64,000 nt of DNA, taken from Rhododendron vialii. Lineage: Eukaryota > Streptophyta > Magnoliopsida > Ericales > Ericaceae. Within the stretch, counting starts at the first letter, position 1. Every line of letters starts with the position of its first letter. Where the stretch lies: contig NC_080561.1 of the NCBI RefSeq assembly GCF_030253575.1, positions 28,928,564 to 28,992,563 of the forward strand. The letters are read 5' to 3'. The notes under the pieces were generated by a model, which saw only the letters and a list, made by a program, of their open reading frames with translations, made no database searches and had not been told where the DNA came from. This document shows, one piece after another, positions 1-11,700 of this stretch. The position numbers and the translations under genes are program-made.

Positions 1-310
1 TTGTTCTGTTGAGCATTGTAGCTCACGGTGTTACCTTTTGGTGACCCTGACATATTATATCGGTGGCGACGCTGGTATAATGTGTCAGATCTTGTAGATT
101 ATCAAGATAAATAGTACACCTTGGAGGCTTTTGGAGCTGAGAAGCTGGTTAGGATGGAAGAGGATGCGGAACAGTAGATAGGCCCTAGTTACCTCTCCCT
201 TTTGTAAATATTAAACTCTTGTGGGAGTTTTGTTGTAATAACGAGCCAGACTCCATTTGGTTTTATCAATAAAATGTTTATTTAACGTACCCAAAATTGG
301 GAGCGTTACA
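1..310 (+). mobile_element. 3' end of an LTR, probably Ty3/gypsy
   Basis: The segment has a polyadenylation-like AATAAAATG at about 269-277 and stops at GGGAGCGTTACA (299-310). That terminal form is typical of Ty3/gypsy chromovirus LTRs ending in CA. The element would extend left of the window, so neither the other LTR nor a target duplication can be checked. A tail of another LTR family is possible. Confidence 0.45.
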
Positions 311-419
311 GGGTGTATGTTTAATTAAAAGCTTGTTTGAAATTGAGTTGTTACATAATTAAACAAAGCTTGAACATTTTTCTGAAACTGATTAATGTAA
401 GACTAAATTTTAATTTAGT

Positions 420-937
420 CAATGTAGTGGCTCACATATTTTATATGGCACATATTGGATTATGAGTTTAATAGGATTCTCCATATCTTATTTTATTCTA
501 TTGGTCAAATAAAGAAGTTTCCTAAATACACTATACTTCGATGGAAAGTTAGTATCAATATATTTAATAAGGAAATCGGTCCTCTCTCTGCCTATAGAGA
601 GCCTAATATTTAATAAGAAAATCGGTCCTCTCTTTGCCTATAAAGAGCCTATAAAAGAGGCGTCTAGGGTTCCATCAGTTATTTAACGTGTGCTACTAAA
701 TAGCTAGAATGAAAGGCTAGTGAGAGAAACACCTATGGCTTAATGCTCTAGCAATATTATGGTTGGTTCAATTAATCACTGGATCGCTCAAGTTCCGCAT
801 TACTAGATCCGGGTACGCTGTTCTTGATTATTTAACTTTATGCTTAATGTTTGTATTGTGATAAATCATGATAGTTCTAGACCATGTCATAAATATAAGG
901 TGTTAATTATCTAACCCCATTAAAAATAAATTTTACA
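420..937 (+). mobile_element. 5' LTR of decayed Ty1/copia element
   Basis: The LTR ends at TTTTACA (931-937), directly before a tRNA-Met primer binding site. A TATA-like CTATAAAAG (650-658) follows an approximately 45-bp tandem duplication (about 560-604 and 607-656), consistent with a U3 promoter. The left edge is uncertain: no clear TG start or target duplication was resolved between about 310 and 425. Confidence 0.5.
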
Positions 938-939
938 CG

Positions 940-952
940 TAGTATCAGAGCT
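940..952 (+). other. Primer binding site (initiator tRNA-Met type)
   Basis: GTAGTATCAGAGC differs by one base from the canonical TGGTATCAGAGC complement of initiator tRNA-Met used by Ty1/copia elements. It lies 2 bases after the inferred LTR end and fixes the element's orientation as plus. Confidence 0.7.
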
Positions 953-1443
953 TTTAGGTTTTTGAACATCATGATTTTCCATTACCGATGGTATGAATAA
1001 ATCAATTGAGCAACTTTACCGATTTATATTGTCCGTCATTAATGGGTATGCCGTATGCATGATGGTATGTTCGGGGTAAACCATTGAAGTACACCATTTA
1101 TTAATTAATTATGTAGAGAATTGTATTTTCCATTCCGTGGATCTGACGTTATACCCTTCCATGGGAATTTTGTGTTTTATTTTATGAATTAATGAACGTG
1201 AAATAAGGTGTGAAAGGTATGTGGACATACATGATTGGTTTTGTGGTGCCACTGATCGATGAGATCATTTGTACTGATTTTTTTTACTAACCCAGACCCA
1301 GCATAAGGAGAACTAATTAATTTGGCCTAATTCATATGCTCATGTGCCATGATTGTAAAGACATATGATTTGGTGGGTCTAGTGTTCTTGCATTACGTAC
1401 GGGATAATGTTGACGGACAATCGAAAGATAATAGTAGTTTTTA

Positions 1444-1874
1444 CAGAAAATTTCTTTTATATCTCTTCGACTTTGACCAAAAATTCATTTTGGTCCTTCA
1501 CCTTTCAATTCCGGCATAAAAATACTTCGACTTTCCAATTTTTTCAATGTCATCCTTTAGGGATATATACATATATACATGAAAATATGGTGTTCGGATC
1601 AAGCACCCTACACACATCGGATGCCGTTGATTCTCACATTAACCCTCGTTTTTTTTTTTTTTTTTATAGAATTTTTGGACGGCTCGGATCGGCCGTCCAG
1701 TGGCCGGAGATGGCCTGGCGCGGCCGTCAATCCCTATAGCAAGACTCAAAGAAAACAGATTGGATGACATTGAAAATAATTGGAAAGTCGAAGTATTTTT
1801 ATGCCGAAATTGAAAGGTAAAGGACCAAAATGAATTTTTGGTCAAAGTCGAAGGAATATAAAAAAAAATTTCCC
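1444..1874. mobile_element. MULE-type MITE, 431 bp, 9-bp target duplication
   Basis: Terminal inverted repeats of about 112 bp (1444-1555 and 1762-1874) differ only at scattered positions. They are flanked by a perfect 9-bp duplication, TAGTTTTTA, at 1435-1443 and 1875-1883. Long inverted repeats with a 9-bp duplication are the signature of Mutator-like elements. There is no coding capacity. The spacer (about 1560-1740) carries a GC-rich module shared with the repeat at 20.4-20.76 kb. Confidence 0.85.
1560..1740. repeat. GC-rich module shared with the 20.4-20.76 kb repeat
   Basis: This segment, with a poly-T run followed by TTTTTGGACGGCTCGGATCG, matches the reverse complement of sequence at about 20400-20700. 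Its ends read TAGGGAT and ATCCCTA, a short inverted pair, so it may itself be a small element nested in the MITE. Confidence 0.6.
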
Positions 1875-1883
1875 TAGTTTTTA

Positions 1884-4469
1884 TTACCTCTTGCATATGA
1901 TCCGTGAGGGCTTAATGCATGTCGTATCGTATGCATTTTGATGGGCAGATGCATATAACTCTTATTCACCTAATGGTTATGTGAAAAATTATTGTTTCGA
2001 TGAATAATCTACATTATGGTCAATTTGGTATTTACCAAAGTGATCCAATTATAATGGTTCGTAGAATCGTCAAATTTTAGTTTTATTTGTGAATGCTTCA
2101 TTATTTGCCTTATGTCCATAAAGAAAATTACTGATTTGAATCTATAACATAGAAGATTTGGCAGTCACCAAAGTGACCCAATCATAATGATTCTCAAATA
2201 TCAAATCATATTATAGAATTGTGAATAATCTACGATTCCTTTAATGTCCATGAAGATCATTATTTTGATTTGACTCTATATAAGGATATAGTTTGGGCTA
2301 AAGCAATCGAACCGGCATGTTGATAGATGTTAATCAAAATATGAAATTCTAATATCTATTATGACGAGGTGTTAAAATAGTGATTCTTTTCTTCTTGTTT
2401 TTTCACCTAAAGTTTATGCAAAAGTCATTATCTTGATTGAAATCTTTATTAAGACGCAGTTTAGTAGTCACCAAAGTGGCCCAGCTGGAATGTTTCATCA
2501 ATTTCAATTAAAATTACTGAAACTTAACACTTTTTTTATTTGATATTTTTATTACGATACGGTTTGGTAGTCACCAAAGTGGCCCAACTGGAATGATTCA
2601 TAAATATCAAGTTATATATGAAACTTATTCCCATTCCTAAGTGTTAAAAATAATGACTTTGCAAATCGCAATTATCTAGTCGCATGGATATTAGGTAGGC
2701 CTAAAGGTACACCACTTCTAAGTGATTAGTGAATTGGAATAGGATAATTTATAAGTATTCACAATTCAAATTGGAATTGGATACTCAAAGGTAACAAACC
2801 TACTTAATTGTGAATCCTTATCAATTAGTCCTATTGGTGACATGGATTCACCATAACTGTTAGTAGTGTAACATTAGATGAACCCAAAGACAGATCTCCG
2901 TTACACTATTTATTACTATTTGGACAAAATTTATTTTGTCAACTTATTGGCAACTCAAAACATTGTTGTAGTGAGCATATGATATGTGTGCATTGTCAAT
3001 TTATTTGTTTCACATTCACATGCTTAGTCTATTTTGTTTCAATTTAAATGATTGAGTTTCTCATATTAAAAAAGACCAGATTAGTTTTATTTTTAAGCTA
3101 GATCTTGATAAAGTAATGATTCTCGAAAAATTCTTCACTTTGTTTTTTCAATTTGAGAAGCGCAAAATTTTTTTTTTTTGGAAAAGCATGAATGAAATGG
3201 AATAGACTAAGCCTTATGTTCGTGTGAATGTTTAAAGTGAGTATTAACATGTTTATTGTGCTTATAATGCTTGAGGATACCATTGAAATGTTATATTTGG
3301 TCTACTCAACTAAAGTACTTGAGAATTAAAGTGAAGGAAGCCTAAATAGGGCATGAAGTTGGCATTAGCAATGCTATATATGTCACCTCTGTAAATAGTT
3401 GAGACATTATCAGAAAGTTTGTCATAAACGTAGGAAGTGATTCGAAAGGGGAAAATAGTTACTAATGTTATATGTTTCGAATCTAACCTAACTAATTGTC
3501 AGTCCTTCAACTATGAAGTGATTTGATTATGAGCTACGACTTATGTTTATAAACCAAGACGCGGAGAGATTTGAAGCTATTGAAAACATAAGCCCATTGA
3601 GTTCTAAAGAATTGGATTACAGTTTTTATTAAAAGGGTTTTGTGACGTATCATTTGCTATTCAAGAATTGGTCATCATTTTTGTTTTCTAGAATGTTTAT
3701 AAATTTTAGTTTCTCTAGTCCAAACTAGATTTTGATAAGTTTCAAAATCAAATTTTATGGTGATTTTTGATAAGTTTCAAAAACAAATTTTATGGTGATT
3801 GAAAAATACCAATTATTGTCTTGTGGTATTTTATTATGTTTGAATGAACTAAAGTTTGATGACCATTTTATAAAGAACTCTCCTTATGCTGCATTATAAT
3901 GTTAATTTGGTTAGTATGAATGGAAATTACTTCATCTTGTGACATTGGCGATTGCAACTATGTTTCAATCAAGCATATTAAGAGATTGATATATAATAGA
4001 AATTTTATTAATCTCTTGTATGTGTGATTTGCATTAAGTACAAGCAAATCATATTCAGTAAGGAGTAAGTCACAAGAATTTATAGGCTTCTTAAAGTGAT
4101 TTATATAGAAGTAAAAATTTCATCTAAGAGGCCTATTTTATCACCTATAGATGATTTTTCCTATTATGTGAGCTTTTCGATTACATAAAGATCTCAATCA
4201 ATGAATGCTTAGGTGTATGTTATTGAGATAGAAAGGGCAAATAGAAAATAATATAAAAGTCACGAGGTAGGACATATGTGATAAATATTATGAGAGGTCT
4301 GTTCCATTTAGCATCATGTGATAGCTAAAAGATAATCGTATATTTGTATACATGGTTAGAAGTATGTTTGTAACTCTGAAATACCCATTATGTGGTGCAT
4401 AGATATTTTTAAGCCCGCTGCATTTATGTGAATTAGGTTTCTCGTAAGACAGTTTCAAATGCTACTTTT
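1884..4469. other. Copia interior, no recognisable gene
   Basis: AT-rich, with no long open frame and no domain I can identify. A diverged phrase resembling GTCACCAAAGTGGCCCA recurs four times (about 2031, 2160, 2466 and 2566), always followed by an AATG-type motif. This is probably an internal repeat of the old retroelement. Confidence 0.5.
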
Positions 4470-4640
4470 GAAATGTGGATGGGAAGGAGACCGAATTTAG
4501 GATACCTGAATGTTTAAGATTGTCCAGCAGAGGCTAGAATTTTTTTTTAATTCACATGACATAATTTGAATTTTAGAATGAACTATGGTGACCTTATTGG
4601 TTACTATAGAAAATTCAAAGGGTATGAGTTTTACTATTTA
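4470..4640 (+). pseudogene. Copia integrase C-terminal remnant
   Basis: Conceptual translation gives a W-x-GRRP-x-L-x-Y-L-x-V block, an in-frame stop, then CPAEAR and a KGYEFY-like block. These match the order of the conserved C-terminal integrase region of plant Ty1/copia polyproteins. Stops and frame changes make it non-functional. Confidence 0.65.
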
Positions 4641-4869
4641 ACCATAGTATGACAGTTATAAAAATTGGTCATTTAGATTCTTTAAGAATGGTGAAATCAG
4701 TGGGAGTGGTAAGCCATAGGATGTGGTTATTTAAAAGATATTGTAGAACAATGACAAAAGATAGCATTAAGAATATCTCGAAGGAACAAGAGATTTGCTA
4801 TTTGAATGATTATTTGATTTATCTACACGAATGCTTTTGTTCTGATTTCATTTTCACAAGCCGCGCAAA

Positions 4870-5029
4870 GTGATAATTTTACTAAATGGATTGATACCAT
4901 GAATGATGAGTTTAATCAATGGAATATAATGAAGTTTGAAATTTTGTTGGATTGCCATAAGGGATACAAGAAAGTATGTTGTAAGTGGGTCTTCAAGACT
5001 ACTTTTGACTTAGAGGGCAATATAGAACG
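4870..5029 (+). pseudogene. Copia reverse transcriptase, N-terminal part (split)
   Basis: The frame holds MNDEFN, CKWVFK and GNIER, hallmark blocks of the RVT_2 domain start of Ty1/copia reverse transcriptase. It is cut at 5029 by the CACTA element. The frame continues at 13188 on the other side, where a KLVAKG block is found. Confidence 0.85.
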
Positions 5030-5049
5030 CACTACAACAAAAATGATAT

Positions 5050-5400
5050 TTAATGACGAAATTCCTTGTGACGAAACTAAATTTCGTCTCTTATATGTCT
5101 ATTTAGAGAGGAAAAACATATTTCGTCTCCAATTAGAGGGATAAACAAATTTAAGGGAGAGGAAATTTTATTTTGTCACCAATAGTAGTAAATTGGTGAG
5201 GAATTTTTTTTTTCGTCTCTAAAAACTGAGGACAAATGAAATTATAGGTGAGGAAAGTATTTTTTTCGTCACTAATAAATTCCCTCCATATCTTTTCCCT
5301 GGTGTGTGAAATCCTCAAACCAATAGACGACAGAAAAATTCCTCACAAAAGAGAACACTTAGGGCGAGGAAAGTTTTTTCGTCATTGATGGTACTAAAAT
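5050..5400. repeat. CACTA left subterminal repeat array
   Basis: Multiple direct and inverted copies of TTTCGTCTC/TTTTGTCACC and GACGAAA lie within the first 370 bp of the element. In En/Spm elements such arrays bind the TNPA protein. Their role here is inferred from that family. Confidence 0.8.
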
Positions 5401-5989
5401 CAATTTGATTTTACTGAATTTCATTTTGGCAGGGTGTAATAAGTATTGGGCAGGACTAGAGGGTTAAAATGGGCCGAGTCGGCACGAGCACGGCACGTTT
5501 GAAGGAGGCACGGCATGGGCAAGACACGAGGGATGGAAAAACCAAAAAAAATATGTTATTAAATAAACAAGGGATTTCAGATTATAGTTTACTTTATTTC
5601 TGTGTATTTTTTGATAATCTAATAATTTATTAATCTTTTCCTTTTATTTAAGTAAAATAAGCTTTTAAAATATTTTATATGATTAAGAAATTTTGAATCA
5701 AAATTCAAACATGATAATATACCAATTACTACATATATACTGATATACACTGCGTTTTATCTAATAAATATTTTTAAAATAAAATACATAGAAAATAAAT
5801 AAGAAAAAAAACTAATTTTAATAAAAAATGGTTTTAAAAAAATAATCTCTATAGGGTTCGAACCCAAGTCCTTGGGGACTTGAAACACACATCTCAACCC
5901 ACCAAGGCCAATAATCTTTTTGTACTTATAAATGGAATAAGTAATATATATTATATAATTCTATTGTATAAAAATGAGACTATTGTACG

Positions 5990-6787
5990 GTAGCCATACA
6001 ATTGCGACACAACTATGACAATCCATATTGTTCATTTTGTTGTTCTTGGTGTTTTAATCACTTTTCGCATATTTTCGGGTCTATCGGGTTTTGAAAGCCC
6101 ATTCATTGGGACGTAGATTCATTAATATGAAATTTTTTGTTATGTTCGATCAAGTATATAACGATAACCAATTTACTTCATTTTTTGCACGAATTATATA
6201 ATCACTCCCACATAAAAAGGTAGATGGTTCCGATTTTAAAAAAATATCTTGGGCGACCCTTGAATGATGCATTATAGGACTTTAACGCCTTTGGAAGCAC
6301 CAAATGTGTTTCAATCACATAGTTTCCGACATCTGATTATCACCTATATAGGGGAGAATGATAAATTTGATAAGATCTTAAATCGTAACGGTTTAGATTG
6401 AACATTCGAAAAAATGAGTCTGCAGCTACTTTTCAAATCTATACATCCAACTTATTTTATTCTAAACTAATGTATTCTGCTATAGTCTAATGTAGGCTAG
6501 CCACACGATTGCGACACAACTATGACGATCCATACCGTTCATTTTGTTGTTCTTGGTGTTTTAATTACTCTCACAAATTTTCGGGTCTATCGGGTTTTGG
6601 AAGCCTTTTCAGCGGGACGTAGATTCATTAATAGGAATTTTTTTTATATGCGATCAAGTATATAACGATAACCAATTTACTTTATTTTTAGCACGAATGA
6701 TATAATCACTCTCACATAAAAAGGTAGACGGTTCCGATTTTAAAAAAACAACTCTAACGGCCCTTAAGTGATACATTATAGAACTTT
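5990..6787 (+). repeat. Pair of ~295-bp direct repeats inside CACTA
   Basis: The segment at about 5990-6284 is repeated at about 6497-6787 with scattered substitutions. Both contain TTCATTTTGTTGTTCTTGGT and CGATCAAGTATATAACGATA. A diverged 210-bp spacer separates them. No open frame is present. This is a local duplication of the CACTA interior or of an older unknown repeat. Confidence 0.8.
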
Positions 6788-6899
6788 ACGAGAATTTTTC
6801 TTTATTGAGTACGTATGGATTGTTGTGCTACTGTTGCACATTATGCGTTTTTAGTACACCTAAAAAATGGCTGTCTTTCAAATACAGCCGTTTTTAGGT

Positions 6900-7150
6900 C
6901 CCCATTTTTTGGGCAGCATTTGGAATGCGTTAAAAAGGGCTCGAGGGCGGGAAATAATTTTTCCCTTAGGTGAAACGACGTCGTTTGTTTTTTGCCTTGT
7001 CTTTTTTGTTTAATCTTTTTTCTTGCTCTGTATTTTTCCCAGATCCCTAGTTCACTACTTCCCCTCTTTTCCAAACCCAGCGGTGGAGAGAGAGGGAGAG
7101 ACCCAGTGGTGGAGAAATCAATCTTCCCCAAATCGAGCTGTCCCAAATCA
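6900..7150 (+). promoter_or_regulatory. Possible promoter/leader of the CACTA gene
   Basis: An ACGT-core palindrome AAACGACGTCGTTT (6972-6985) lies upstream of a pyrimidine-rich, leader-like region, followed by CCCAGATCCCTAG. The nearest plus-strand genes are the CACTA coding segments. This rests on composition and the palindrome only. Confidence 0.25.
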
Positions 7151-7274
7151 AGCGTCCCCGGGTATCCTCGGAATCTCGTTGTTGTCGATTGCTTGCTTTA
7201 TCCTCACATATACACGTGCACACACACGATATATGCACAGTGCGTAATAAGATCTCCTGTAGAGGGTGTCGGCG

Positions 7275-7517
7275 AACGGCCTCTGATGAGCTTTCCTTTG
7301 GGCTCCCAACGGACCTACCAATTGGGGCTTGGGGTCAGAGTTCATGCCGATGATGATGACGAGCAGGATGAAGCCGTAGTGAGTAAACCTTGGCTTTCTT
7401 CATGATCCAGTTCCTCCATTCCTCAACAGACTTGGCCAGCGACCGGTCCTCCGACGGCCTTGAGGAGCCCTTCGCCGCCTTGCCTTTCACCTTCAGTGTA
7501 ATCACCTTAGATGCCAT
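7275..7517 (-). pseudogene. TOM7: Captured TOM7 copy (mitochondrial import receptor subunit)
   Basis: On the minus strand a frame starting at 7517 (MASKVITLKVKGK...) encodes a basic N-terminus, an EEWRNW segment and MKKAKV. After a net one-base frame change near 7358-7366 it continues as [20 protein letters not shown]. In plant TOM7, a roughly 75-residue single-pass subunit of the mitochondrial outer-membrane TOM complex, these blocks occur in this order with the same spacing. The match fades after PKPQL. The copy lies inside the CACTA element, antisense to its transposase genes, so it is a captured host gene fragment and not a working TOM7. Confidence 0.85.
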
Positions 7518-8130
7518 AGAATTGATTCGAGTCAGCTCGAACTCCCTGCAATGTAACCCTTGTTTTTTTTTTTGTTGTTGTAGAAAAACGAGGGTTTGGT
7601 GGTGGTGGTGGAGATTAATAGGAGAACTTTCAGGATCTAAGGCCTCGTTTGGTTCTTCTTAAATTGTTTAGGCCTAGTTTCCCAAAAAAAATAAAAAAGC
7701 TTGGTTTTTTTTTTTTTTTTTTTTGTCATCGTTCAGCATTTTTTCCGCATGCATTAAAAATTTCAATCTTTAGCCCTATCTCTCTCTATGCCAGCTTGTG
7801 TGGGTGTGTGTTGACCTTTTTGAAAATGCATTTTGATGATCTCAAGCATTGCATTTTTGTTGAGGTGATTAAGCTTTATTAAGGTATTGTCTCATCTATA
7901 TAAATTTCAGGAGGATTATATTTTAATGTGCTTGCTTAATATAAGAGAAGCAAGGATAAGATTCAAATCAACACTGATTATTGTAGCCGCAAGGTTTTTT
8001 GTGCTTCGTTTGTTGTGGATTTTAATTTGTATAGACTTGGTCAATATACAGCTTTTTTGTTTCTCTACTCTATAATGTTTCTTGTTTTGATTTGTATTAA
8101 ACACTTCTGGTGGTCATACGTATAGTTCTA

Positions 8131-8385
8131 ATGGATAAGTCTTGGATTCACATGAAGAATAGGCTAGACAACCCACATGGGGCAGAAAGTTTCATTGAGT
8201 TTGCTTATGCAAATAAGCTTACAGGGGCAATTAATATATATTGCTCGTGCAAGTATTGTGTTGACCTCAAGTTAGAGAGACAAGCTCACCCAATTATTAG
8301 GGAGGTCATTTTCTATGGAAAGTTGATAGATATCAATGGCGTGACTGGGATCGATTGCATGCAAAGGTGCGAAAAGAAGTTCTAG
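8131..8385 (+). pseudogene. Transposase-associated domain (TNP2 N-terminus)
   Basis: The frame opens with MDKSWIH, then has ESFIEFAYAN, a CSCKYC cysteine pair, and a basic stretch ending in FYGK. These are the landmarks of the plant transposase-associated domain found at the N-terminus of En/Spm TNP2 transposases. The original frame stops at 8385. A shifted frame carries on to about 8470 (HAKVRKEVLAEVDDRL region), so there is a frame break or unrecognised intron. The catalytic transposase that should follow was not found. Confidence 0.7.
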
Positions 8386-8755
8386 CTGAGGTAGATGATA
8401 GGCTTTCTCCCCCAGAGCATAAGCGTGCTAGGTTTGAGGCTCATGCGAAAGATCTTGGATACCCTTTGAGATCTTGTATTGTTTTCTTCTTTGTCTTCTT
8501 TCATAATTTGTAGAGATTGAGATCGGTGTAGTAATGTTCTTGCATGTGTACTCATGTTATGAATATGAAATGCACGAGGTGTTGCATTTTTAGGATAATA
8601 CGTAACTTTGGGGAATCCTGACATGTATTATATATGTGCTTAGTTCTTGAAGTTATTGGTTTTCCACTTTGCCTAATGTTTTATTTTTTACATTGATCTT
8701 GGTCTACGTTAGGTTAAAATGTTTGTGTTTATTTTCTAGTTCATAGTTACACAAA

Positions 8756-11700
8756 ATGTCCAAAGGAGGAAAAGTGTCGCTCCAACCTAGTTTTCTATCA
8801 ACTCATTTCATACCAGATTATGAGAGGAAAAGAAATGAGAAGATAAAGAGGAACAATAAGATCTGTGAATCTAATGGGGTGAAGAGTATTGCAACTCCTT
8901 TTGTGGGATCAGTTCAGCAGCGCAAACGTGTTACTGCTGAAAATGGAAAGCGTACTAGGGTTGAGTTGGAGGATGATGGCTATAGGCTTTCACGTGATGA
9001 GGATGACCCTGGCCATGATAGTGAGTCGGTTGACTCTTTTGAGCAGGTACAATATATAAGTACATGTTAATGATAGGCAAAAATAATGTATCTATACATT
9101 TTCTTTCTTTCTTTCTAGTAGTCTTGTTATATGTACATTATATATTTATGCTTGGGCACTCTGTATTGTGTTGTTATAGGCCTTAGAGATGCCACGAGGT
9201 TGTCAAAGAGCGCCACAGTCCCATCCAGAGCCACAATCCTATGCAACTATGATCTCCAAGAGGGTCACCCGATCGACGCCACAACCTAACATGGATACCC
9301 AGGCCCTACCACCTCCCATTGTCCAGCCACAAAGTGAGGCATTAGCTAACAACAATGTTGGTGAGTGATGTAGTTTAAGAATTATTTTTTAGATTCTTTA
9401 TCTTGTTTTTTAAGCCTGAATAAACCAGTAGCTGCTGCCTTTTTTTGTTACCTCTGTGTCAGCTTTCTTCTTTTTCTGCATGTTCATTTTTTGTCCAAGC
9501 ACATGTTACTTCTGCTGCAATTTTTCTCCATTATAAGATTTGCTTAATATGCAAGGAAGGGGGAACAACAAAAGAAAAGGAAAGAGATGTAATATGTTTG
9601 CTCACTGCCTGAACCTTCAATTTTTAATGTGAGTGACATGTGCTTGGACAAATATTCTTTGATCTGGTTGCAGTTTGTGAATTGGCTGGAAAAATATTCT
9701 TTTTACTTGTGAAATTTCCTACCCTTGTTATTGTGTTGGCGTAGTGTATGCCATCATGTTGATTGGAGCCTTTCGGAACTAGGCCTATTGTGATATCATA
9801 GTAGAGCCTTGCAGTGAGAGGCTGCTACACCTATTTTCTACATAGATATGGATACAAGTTTTTGCCTGATGCTTCCACTATCTTTTTCTTACACCAAACT
9901 CCAGCAATTTGGGAGTACAGTTAAGATTGATGAAGGCTCCAATGTCACTGTATGTTATTCCTAAATCTGTACACTTCTCATAGGATACAGAACATTTCGA
10001 ACGGGTGCAGAATCTACCTGCATATTGACCTCTGCTTGTGTGAGTTTAGTCAAGGGTCATTTGATTCTCCATGCTCCATGAATTTTTGAAACATACTATA
10101 GCTATATATTCTCTTGCCAATTGGAAAAACTTCTTACTAGTACTTTACAACAATACTCACTGTTAGACGCACTCGTGGGCCTACGGGAGGCAAATTGGCA
10201 CAAAGGGTCATTGATAAAGATGGAAGGCTTAAAGTTCCCATTCCATCACAGTTCCGTGCAGCGGTAGGGGAGCATGCTTCTAAATTGGCCTCAAAGATTG
10301 GCTTTGAGGTTCGGACACATGTGATGGACCTTGGCGTCCGTCGGTGGAAGGCCTTGGATGATAGTGTTAAAGGGCCTATACTTCAGCGACTGACGGTAGT
10401 TGCAAGATCTACTTATTTATTATTTCTTAAATGACAACGAAGTCATTATCTGTAATAGTTGCTATTGCAGGATAAGTTTGATTTGCAAGGAGATCCTATT
10501 GATGTTGATAAGGCAGTGGCAACACAATGTGGACGAAGAATAAGTAACTACACCTATAAGTTGAAGAAAAAATACGATAAGCTTGTAAAGGCAAAGGGGG
10601 CTGAGTATGCAAGAAGCAACCCCCAGGTGGTATGAAGCCTGAACAGTGGACAAGCTTAATAGATAAGAAGTGGAATGATAAGAAGTGGCAGGTAATCTCT
10701 TGAGTACACATAAAAATATCCATAGGTTCTTCTTGTAGCATCCCAATCTTTAATGCTCTTAAAACCACATTCTAAACCTGAACTACCTCATAGTTTCTTT
10801 TTTCTCTATTGGTTTCTACTCCTTGCAGAAACAATCAAAAGCAAACACCAATAACAGGTCCAATAAGAAAAGCAAACACAGATGTGGATCAAAGTCATTG
10901 CCGGTTAGGGTTGTCGAAATGGTGCGTTTTGAATTATATTTTCAGTTTTATTAAATTATAAATAGGCTTATTAACTCATTTGTTGCGAATAAAACATATT
11001 AGATGGAAGGAACTGATGGTGTTGTGCCTGCATTAGAAAAAATATACAAATCCACCCACTTTAATGCAGACACAAACGAGTGGATCTCTCCAGAATGCGA
11101 AGATATCCATGTACGTGTATCAAGTACTTTATTGTGTACTTGTGTTAGCGTAATTATTAGAACTTGCATCTACTAAACTGTTTGAGCTTAAATTACTCAA
11201 TTTACTTTAAAATGACAGGATGAGATCGTAAGAATAGAGGCTGAATATAATTCTCAGGATGGTGCAGTCCCGATAACGCAAGAGGAGCTTTCTGTCAAGG
11301 TATTCAAGGTAAAATCAGGCTATTTGAAGGGACTTGGAATGAGGCCTTCCTCTATTGTTAGGAGTATCATTGTTGGATCTGTGAACAATAATGAATATGT
11401 AACACACCTCGAGAAAAAGGTAAACGAGCAAGATGAGTTAATTCAGGAGCAAGGTGAAAAAATTCAAGCGCAATCAGAAGGAATTGAAGCAGCAAATGCC
11501 ACGATAGCCAAGCTAGTGGAGGCAAAAGAGCAACAGGGGAGGGCTTTGGCTAGTGTTCTGGAGTGCCTTAAAAATCAAGGGTACACCGGATACTGGTATC
11601 TCTCTCTCTCTCTCCAACAAGTGATATGTTTTTAGTTAGAACAACTTCTAAGTGATAGAAGAGCTGCTCTGTAAAAAACAGAGTATATTTAGATTATAGA

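Noticed and set aside
5850-5925. GGTTCGAACC, a tRNA B-box-like motif
   Set aside because: No matching A box or cloverleaf can be drawn, so it is not called a tRNA or a SINE.
6841-7405. Overlapping frames of 60-137 residues in the CACTA interior
   Set aside because: Apart from the TOM7-like frame, they overlap on both strands, match nothing known and are explained by leader-like and repeat sequence.
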